DNA from: CAYOMP01 sp964405075
GTDB taxonomy: Bacteria > Bacillota > Clostridia > Lachnospirales > Lachnospiraceae
Assembly: GCA_964405075.1 (NCBI GenBank)
Contig: CAYOMP010000100.1
Coordinates: 1-10,645, forward strand
Length of the DNA stretch: 10,645 nucleotides
Direction of reading: 5' to 3'
The translations under genes and the position numbers were made by a program. The notes beneath the pieces were generated by a model. That model did not search any database and had not been told where the DNA came from. It saw nothing but the letters and a program-made list of their open reading frames with translations. Every line of letters begins with the position of its first letter. The stretch's first letter is position 1. Below, one piece after another: positions 6,687-10,645 of the stretch.

Positions 6687-7247
6687 ATGAGTTTATTAAA
6701 TGAATTAGAAAATTATGAACCAATAAATGAACAAGAAGAAAGAGATAAGCTTGTTATGATGAAGTTTATTCAGGATAATCCAGACTATCTTGAGAGGACT
6801 AATTTGATAGCTCATTTTACAACGTCTATATGGACTGTTAATAAGGAAAGAACTAAAACCGTTATGATTTATCATAATATATATAATTCATGGTCTTGGA
6901 TTGGTGGACATGCAGACGGTGTTGAAGACTTGAAACAGGTAGCATTGCGGGAATTGCAAGAGGAAACAGGAATAGCCAATGCTAGGTTAATTAGTGATAA
7001 AATATTTAGTGTTGAGGTTTTGACTGTAGATGGTCATATAAAAAAGGGACAGTATGTGCCTAGTCATTTACATTTGAATGTTACATATTTGGCAGAAGCT
7101 GATGATTCAGAATCATTTGTGCTTAATGAAGAGGAAACTAGTGGTGTAAGATGGTGTACACTTGATGAAGCACTTACCCTTTCGACAGAACCATGGTTTG
7201 TTGAAAACATCTATAAGAAATTAATTGATAAAATGAAAAATATGTAA
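6687..7247 (+). CDS. Nudix hydrolase family protein
   Basis: A 186-residue protein with a complete Nudix box at residues 74-96: G74-x5-E80-x7-R88-E89-L-Q-E92-E93-T-G95-I96, matching GX5EX7REUXEEXGU without exception. Such enzymes cut nucleoside diphosphates linked to another group, using Mg2+ held by the box glutamates. Residues 1-35 form a charged extension (ending FIQDNPDYLERTNL) seen in a branch of uncharacterised Nudix proteins, followed by IAHFTTSIWTVNKERTKTVMIYHNIYNSWSWIGG leading into the box. The ATG at 6687 follows AAGGAG (6675-6680); an in-frame TTG at 6663 falls in the repeat and is rejected. The TetR gene starts 40 bases after its stop, so the pair is probably co-transcribed. Substrate cannot be read from the sequence. 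Confidence 0.92.
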   Translation: MSLLNELENYEPINEQEERDKLVMMKFIQDNPDYLERTNLIAHFTTSIWTVNKERTKTVMIYHNIYNSWSWIGGHADGVEDLKQVALRELQEETGIANARLISDKIFSVEVLTVDGHIKKGQYVPSHLHLNVTYLAEADDSESFVLNEEETSGVRWCTLDEALTLSTEPWFVENIYKKLIDKMKNM

Positions 7248-7287
7248 AACTAAAACAATTAAATGGTGGAAATAAAGGAGGCAGAAA

Positions 7288-7935
7288 ATGCCAAGAGTTT
7301 CAGAGGAATATATAAACAAGAAAAGAAACGAGATATTGGATTGTGCCCAGGAACTAATAAAGGAAATGCCATTATACTCAATAACAATGAGGGATATGAT
7401 TAAACGTTTGTCATATAGTCAGGGTGCCATATATCGTTATTATAAATCAGTGGACGAAGTATTTGCAGATTTAATGAATAGAGAAATTGCAGATATTGGA
7501 GTATTAGAAGAGTTTAATAAAACAATAGATATGCAGTTAAGTTTTGAAGAAGGATTGTATCGATTATTTGAGTTATTTGGTAAATATGTGTATGAGGTAC
7601 AAAGAAAAGTTGGTGGCAAGTTTTACTATGAAATACAAGTTGCATATATGTTTGATTATGAGAAGCAGCAGAAACTATTTGAGCGATTAGAATTTAAAAA
7701 GACGTTAATGCAAATACAGGAAAAGCTGGTACAGTATATTATTGAAAATGTTAAAAAAGAAAATAGACAAATGAAGTATCCTTTGGAGAATTTTATAGAA
7801 TATGTTTGTGCAACTATAGATGGAATTTGCAATGCACAGGCTGTTCTTATGGAAAATAAGGGGCAAGATACCAAAAAAGATATACTTGAAAAATTTAAGA
7901 TGTTAGCAGAGTATTGTCAGTTGTGCTTTGAATGA
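7288..7935 (+). CDS. TetR/AcrR family transcriptional regulator
   Basis: A 215-residue protein with the typical N-terminal TetR DNA-binding domain: helix 1 over KKRNEILDCAQELIKE (11-26), then the helix-turn-helix SITMRDMIKRLSYSQGAIYRYYKSVDEVF (31-59) containing the recognition helix GAIYRYY. Residues about 75-205 form the helical ligand and dimerisation domain, which is not similar enough to any known group to predict a ligand. AAAGGAGG (7275-7281 region) precedes the ATG at 7288. It follows the Nudix gene by 40 bases and probably shares its transcript. TetR proteins usually repress a nearby gene, but no clear dyad was found upstream of the Nudix gene apart from the repeat element, so its target is open. 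Confidence 0.92.
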   Translation: MPRVSEEYINKKRNEILDCAQELIKEMPLYSITMRDMIKRLSYSQGAIYRYYKSVDEVFADLMNREIADIGVLEEFNKTIDMQLSFEEGLYRLFELFGKYVYEVQRKVGGKFYYEIQVAYMFDYEKQQKLFERLEFKKTLMQIQEKLVQYIIENVKKENRQMKYPLENFIEYVCATIDGICNAQAVLMENKGQDTKKDILEKFKMLAEYCQLCFE

Positions 7936-8017
7936 GGTAAGCTAAGAATGGGGAAAAAATCAAAAGTGCGAAGAATGGCAGGCACGTAGTGACAGGATTT
8001 CGTAGGCGAAATAGATA

Positions 8018-8058
8018 GAAAAATTGGAATTTGTGGATTTGGTAAATTCAAATTTTTC
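8018..8058 (+). terminator. AT-rich hairpin after the TetR gene, possible terminator
   Basis: GAAAAATTGGAATTT (8018-8032) and AAATTCAAATTTTTC (8044-8058) pair at 14 of 15 positions around an 11-base loop. The 3' arm contains the T-run. It is AT-rich and therefore weaker than the terminators at 571 and 8599. It is the only candidate between the TetR stop and the Rrf2 promoter. Confidence 0.5.
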
Positions 8059-8093
8059 ATATTATTGTGGTCATAGATGGATATAAAACAGAA

Positions 8094-8112
8094 TGTAACC
8101 ATTGTAATTACA
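8094..8112 (+). promoter_or_regulatory. Rrf2 operator, site 1 (autoregulatory)
   Basis: TGTAACCATTGTAATTACA fits the 19-bp pattern TGTAAC-N7-RTTACA found three more times at 8644-8732. It covers the whole -35 hexamer (8103-8108) of the Rrf2 gene, so binding should shut off the regulator's own promoter. Confidence 0.78.
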
Positions 8113-8130
8113 TCAATTGTTTGATATGAT
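8103..8130 (+). promoter_or_regulatory. Promoter of the Rrf2 regulator gene
   Basis: TTGTAA (8103-8108), 16 bp spacer, TATGAT (8125-8130), preceded by TGA to give an extended -10 (TGATATGAT). The -35 lies inside operator site 1. Predicted start near 8137 gives a very short leader of about 18 bases. Confidence 0.68.
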
Positions 8131-8154
8131 TGTCATTGAAGAGAGGTGTTAAAG

Positions 8155-8592
8155 ATGCAGATTTCCAGCAGATTCACAATGGCAATTCATATGTTTGCCT
8201 GTATAGATACATTTTCAGACAAAAAGATGACAAGTGATTTTATGGCAGCCAGTATTGGTACAAATCCAGTTATCATACGAAAACTTTTGCAGCAGTTAAA
8301 GGCGGCTGGGTTAGTTGAAGTTTCAAGGGGAACCGGTGGTGTAACAATTACAAAACCACTTGAGGAGATTACTTTCCTTGATATATATAGGGCAGTAGAA
8401 TGTGCTCCTGATGAGGAATTGTTCCATTTTCATGAGAATCCGAACCAGAATTGTCCAGTAGGAAAGAATATTCATTATGTGTTGGATGATAGATTGCTAC
8501 AGGTTCAGAAAGCAATGGAAGAAAAACTTGCACAGATGAATTTGGCTGATGTAAAAAATGATGTTGCGTTGTGTATAGAAAAAGAGCAGTAG
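8155..8592 (+). CDS. Rrf2 family transcriptional regulator
   Basis: A 145-residue regulator starting MQISSRFTMAIHMFACIDTF, the hallmark N terminus of Rrf2 proteins. The winged helix spans about 1-85, with recognition helix region IGTNPVIIRKLLQQLKAAGLVEVSRGTGGVTI (34-65). Four cysteines (16, 83, 100, 140) are present; the spaced three-Cys cluster that holds an Fe-S cluster in IscR and NsrR is absent. Cys100 in NPNQNCPVGKNI sits where YwnA/HypR-like members keep a conserved Cys; in HypR a cysteine there takes part in a redox-sensing disulfide. A thiol switch is therefore plausible but unproven. The ATG at 8155 with GAGAGG (8141-8146) is preferred over GTG 8146, which lies in that ribosome binding site. 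Likely represses itself and the next three genes through the shared operators. Confidence 0.92.
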   Translation: MQISSRFTMAIHMFACIDTFSDKKMTSDFMAASIGTNPVIIRKLLQQLKAAGLVEVSRGTGGVTITKPLEEITFLDIYRAVECAPDEELFHFHENPNQNCPVGKNIHYVLDDRLLQVQKAMEEKLAQMNLADVKNDVALCIEKEQ

Positions 8593-8598
8593 ATAGGG

Positions 8599-8629
8599 GC
8601 TTCAGATTTGATAATCTGGAGCTTTTTTT
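8599..8629 (+). terminator. Rho-independent terminator of the Rrf2 gene
   Basis: GCTTCAGATT (8599-8608), loop TGAT (8609-8612), AATCTGGAGC (8613-8622) with one wobble, then seven T (8623-8629). It begins 7 bases after the stop and separates the regulator transcript from the downstream operon. Confidence 0.93.
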
Positions 8630-8643
8630 CAAAGTAAAACAGA

Positions 8644-8662
8644 TGTAACAATAAAAGTTACA
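8644..8662 (+). promoter_or_regulatory. Rrf2 operator, site 2 (upstream of -35)
   Basis: TGTAACAATAAAAGTTACA has perfect 6-bp arms TGTAAC/GTTACA around 7 bases. It lies about 60 bp upstream of the predicted start of the SnoaL operon and 27 bp before site 3, start to start. Confidence 0.8.
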
Positions 8663-8670
8663 AAAAAAGA

Positions 8671-8689
8671 TGTAACTATTGACATTACA
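8671..8689 (+). promoter_or_regulatory. Rrf2 operator, site 3 (over -35)
   Basis: TGTAACTATTGACATTACA follows the same pattern with ATTACA as right arm. It contains the entire TTGACA -35 element (8679-8684), the same geometry as site 1 at the regulator's own promoter. Confidence 0.82.
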
Positions 8690-8707
8690 ACAAAACTCTG
8701 ATATTAT
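8679..8707 (+). promoter_or_regulatory. Promoter of the SnoaL / ferredoxin-flavoprotein / sirtuin operon
   Basis: Perfect TTGACA (8679-8684), 17 bp spacer, TATTAT (8702-8707) with a TGA extension (TGATATTAT). This is a strong promoter by sequence. Predicted start is near 8714, the first base of operator site 4. The leader of about 77 bases includes a locally GC-rich stretch at 8748-8760. Confidence 0.85.
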
Positions 8708-8713
8708 TCCAAA

Positions 8714-8732
8714 TGTAACGATAATGGTTACA
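8714..8732 (+). promoter_or_regulatory. Rrf2 operator, site 4 (at the transcription start)
   Basis: TGTAACGATAATGGTTACA has perfect 6-bp arms. It spans about +1 to +19 of the predicted transcript, 43 bp after site 3 start to start. Together sites 2-4 surround the promoter. Confidence 0.8.
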
Positions 8733-8790
8733 ACAAAAATAGTTAGGACGGCCGCCTGCTGTTAATAAAGAAATATCGGAGGTAATGACA

Positions 8791-9561
8791 ATGACAAATA
8801 AAGAGAAAGCATTAGCACTTATTAACACATTCGTAACAGGTGATACAAAAACTGCAGGAGAGCTTCTTGCAGAGAACTACATACAGCATAACCTGGCATA
8901 TGGAACAGGACGTGAAGCATTTGTAAGTTCTATAGCATATCTTGCAGCTGCACCTGTTAAAACCACTGTCAACAATATTCGTGCCTTTGAGGACGGGGAC
9001 AAGGTCTTCCTTCAGACTGTTTATAATTTCGCAGGCGCAGGAGCGCAGGTTGCATTTGATATTTTCAGAATTGATGATAACGGACTGATTGCAGAGCACT
9101 GGGATAATCTTGCTGCTGTCAGTGAGCCAAACCCTTCCGGTCATACACAGATTGACGGTACAAAAGAAAAGAAGAAAGTAGATGTAGAAGAAACACGCAA
9201 GGTAATATCAGGCTTTGTAGGTGATGTCCTTCGTGGAGAGAACCCGGATAAACTTACTTCTTACTTTGATGGAGATAACTATATTCAGCATAACACGGCT
9301 ATTGCTGATGGACTTTCAGGTCTTGGGGCAGCTCTTTCAGCTATGGCAGAGCAGGGTATCCAGATGATTTATAACACAACTCATCAGGTGCTTGCAGATG
9401 GTAATTATGGACTTTCTGTATCAGAAGGAACATTTGGCGGTGCTCACACAAGCTATTATGATTTGTTCAGAGTAGAGGATGGAAAGATTGCAGAGCATTG
9501 GGACGTTATGGAGACGATTGCCCCAGAAGATACATGGCAGAATCAGAATGGTAAGTTCTAG
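8791..9561 (+). CDS. Tandem SnoaL/NTF2-like domain protein
   Basis: A 256-residue protein made of two homologous SnoaL/NTF2-like halves. Repeated landmarks are YIQHN (30-34 and 164-168), FDIFRI/YDLFRV (89-94 and 223-228) and IAEHWD (100-105 and 233-238), joined by a Lys-rich linker TKEKKKVDVEE (124-134). Single-domain relatives are annotated as predicted SnoaL-like aldol-condensation enzymes; no member close to this one has a function I can name. The fold offers a pocket for small hydrophobic or carbonyl compounds. The ATG at 8791 lies 8 bases after GGAGG (8778-8782); ATG 8785 is only 2 bases away and is rejected. First gene of the Rrf2-controlled operon. Its codons are visibly richer in G and C than those of genes to the left, pointing to high expression or a different origin. 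Confidence 0.85.
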   Translation: MTNKEKALALINTFVTGDTKTAGELLAENYIQHNLAYGTGREAFVSSIAYLAAAPVKTTVNNIRAFEDGDKVFLQTVYNFAGAGAQVAFDIFRIDDNGLIAEHWDNLAAVSEPNPSGHTQIDGTKEKKKVDVEETRKVISGFVGDVLRGENPDKLTSYFDGDNYIQHNTAIADGLSGLGAALSAMAEQGIQMIYNTTHQVLADGNYGLSVSEGTFGGAHTSYYDLFRVEDGKIAEHWDVMETIAPEDTWQNQNGKF

Positions 9562-9581
9562 TTGAGACATATATATGGAGC

Positions 9582-9614
9582 GGCGGCATCAGGCATATTT
9601 TGTCTGGTGCTGTC
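9582..9614 (+). other. Intra-operon hairpin between the SnoaL-like and flavoprotein genes
   Basis: Bases 9582-9595 (GGCGGCATCAGGCA) pair with 9601-9614 (TGTCTGGTGCTGTC) over 14 positions, four of them G-U, around a 5-base loop. No T-run follows, so it is not a standard terminator. The ribosome binding site GGAGG (9622-9626) lies 7 bases downstream and stays free. It could stabilise the upstream mRNA or set different expression levels. Confidence 0.6.
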
Positions 9615-9632
9615 TGCACATGGAGGAAAGCA

Positions 9633-10232
9633 ATGGACTATATAAAATTATTGGTGGAAGAAATACATTCAACAACAGTAGCTACAATAGGAGCAGATGG
9701 ACATCCCCAGACAAGAATCATTGATATGATGTATTACGATGAAAAAGGTATATATTTTCTTACAGCAAAGGGAAAAGCGTTTTATGACCAGCTTATGGAA
9801 CAGCAATATGTGGCAGTATCTGCAACTAAGAGAAAAACGGCAATATCGCTTCGTGGTAAAGTAAAAAATATTGGAAAAAAGAATCTTGATATCATGTTCG
9901 AGAAGAATCCATATATGAAGGAAATTTATCCAGGTGATACGAAAGAAGCATTGGAAGTATTCTGCCTTTATGAAGCGCAGGGAGAATATTTTGATATCAG
10001 TAATCCTTCCAATATTGTTAGAGAAGCGATAAATATTGGTGGAGGAAGTTCTCTTGGTAATGGATATTATGTGGAAAAAGGATGCAATGGATGTAATTTA
10101 TGCCTTTCCGTCTGTCCGCAAAAGTGTGTTGATATTTCTTTGATTCCGGTTGTGATAAATCAGAAACATTGTCTTCATTGTGGAAGATGTGCGGAAATTT
10201 GTCCGGGACAATGTATTAAGAAAAGAGGTTAG
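9633..10232 (+). CDS. Pyridoxamine 5'-phosphate oxidase-like (split-barrel flavin) protein fused to 2[4Fe-4S] ferredoxin
   Basis: A 199-residue fusion. Residues 1-120 resemble the FMN-binding split barrel of pyridoxamine 5'-phosphate oxidase-like proteins: STTVATIGADGHPQTRIIDMMYYDEKGIYFLTAKGKAFYDQL (13-54) and ISLRGKVKNIGKK (71-83). Residues 147-199 hold two complete CxxCxxCxxxCP motifs, Cys151/154/157/161 and Cys180/183/186/190, each with the following Pro, so two [4Fe-4S] clusters are expected. Electrons could pass between flavin and an outside partner through the clusters; the reaction is unknown, and vitamin B6 synthesis is unlikely given the fusion. The ATG at 9633 follows GGAGG (9622-9626) at 6 bases; an in-frame TTG at 9600 falls in the hairpin loop. 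No signal peptide is seen, so it is cytoplasmic. The next gene starts 2 bases after its stop. Confidence 0.88.
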   Translation: MDYIKLLVEEIHSTTVATIGADGHPQTRIIDMMYYDEKGIYFLTAKGKAFYDQLMEQQYVAVSATKRKTAISLRGKVKNIGKKNLDIMFEKNPYMKEIYPGDTKEALEVFCLYEAQGEYFDISNPSNIVREAINIGGGSSLGNGYYVEKGCNGCNLCLSVCPQKCVDISLIPVVINQKHCLHCGRCAEICPGQCIKKRG

Positions 10233-10234
10233 AT

Positions 10235-10645
10235 ATGGTCTTTCAGAAAATAAGAAATGGTCATGTAGACTGGAAAGATTTTTTATGTGGTACACCTGCA
10301 AGAGATTATGTTTTTCAAAAGGATGCATATGAAGACCAGATAAAAAAATCTGTAGAATTTATTATAAATGCAGATGTAGTAATCATAGGAGCCGGTGCCG
10401 GTGCATCAACTGCAGCAGGGCTTAATTATAGTGGTAAAAGATTTACGGATAACTTTGCTGAATTTATAGAAAAATATGGTAGTCAGTATATGACAGATAT
10501 GTATGCCGCAGGATTTTATACGTTTCCTTCTGAAGAGGCAAAATGGGGGTACTGGTCGAGGCATGTACTTATGAACCGATTTGAACCACCGGCATTACCT
10601 CTATATGCACAATTGTATGATATAGTTAAGAGTAAGGAATACTTT
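10235..10645 (+). CDS. Sirtuin (SIR2) family NAD-dependent enzyme, 5' part
   Basis: The frame is open from the ATG at 10235 to the window end, giving 137 N-terminal residues of a longer protein. NADVVIIGAGAGASTAAGLNYSGKRF (45-70) is the NAD-binding GAGxS-type loop of sirtuins, but in place of the common GIPxFR it has AGLNYSGKRF. FAEFIEKYG (74-82), DMYAAGFYTFPSEEAKWGYWSRHVLMNR (88-115) and PLYAQLYDIVKSKEYF (122-137) match a divergent bacterial SIR2 branch. This branch resembles the macrodomain-linked sirtuins (SirTM), some of which ADP-ribosylate proteins instead of deacetylating them; that assignment rests on memory of the family. The catalytic His and Zn ribbon would lie beyond the window. 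AGAGGT (10224-10229) is the ribosome binding site and the gene follows the flavoprotein by 2 bases, so it is the third gene of the Rrf2-controlled operon. Confidence 0.85.
   Translation, partial: MVFQKIRNGHVDWKDFLCGTPARDYVFQKDAYEDQIKKSVEFIINADVVIIGAGAGASTAAGLNYSGKRFTDNFAEFIEKYGSQYMTDMYAAGFYTFPSEEAKWGYWSRHVLMNRFEPPALPLYAQLYDIVKSKEYF

Noticed and set aside
8812..9144. Minus-strand open frame of 110 residues inside the SnoaL-like gene
   Set aside because: Antisense shadow of a repeated two-domain protein; no ribosome binding site or family match.

Overview
The window is AT-rich, every gene lies on the + strand, and the genes have strong AGGAGG-type ribosome binding sites. Codon choice, the low-GC RpoD and the gene families point to a Gram-positive anaerobe of the Firmicutes, most likely a gut or rumen Lachnospiraceae. 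That placement is an inference from style and families; no ribosomal RNA or other decisive marker is present.

Left part (1-2016): the 3' end of the primary sigma factor gene rpoD, closed by a strong intrinsic terminator, then a monocistronic gene for a membrane-anchored CapA-type metallophosphatase behind an extended -10 promoter.

Middle left (2153-5734): a four-gene operon with a near-consensus promoter. It encodes an ABC-2 permease, an ABC ATPase, a second ABC-2 permease and a 325-residue regulator with a C-terminal ArsR-like winged helix. A 20-bp dyad between promoter and first start codon is a candidate operator for that regulator. A larger inverted repeat brackets the leader, and its right arm contains part of the first gene's ribosome binding site. 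A hairpin closes the operon.

Middle (5782-8058): a DJ-1/PfpI-family protein gene, a 288-bp gap holding a palindromic repeat element and a second copy of its left arm, then a Nudix hydrolase gene followed closely by a TetR-type regulator gene.

Right part (8094-10645): the most interesting region. An Rrf2-family repressor gene is followed by a terminator and then a promoter driving three tightly packed genes: a protein with two tandem SnoaL/NTF2-like domains, a flavin-binding split-barrel protein fused to a 2[4Fe-4S] ferredoxin domain, and a sirtuin-like NAD-dependent enzyme cut by the window end. Four copies of one 19-bp operator, TGTAAC-N7-RTTACA, lie here: one over the -35 of the Rrf2 gene and three around the promoter of the three-gene operon. 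This reads as a self-contained, autoregulated, probably redox- or electrophile-responsive module linking flavin/iron-sulfur chemistry with NAD-dependent protein modification. Its function is inferred, not shown.
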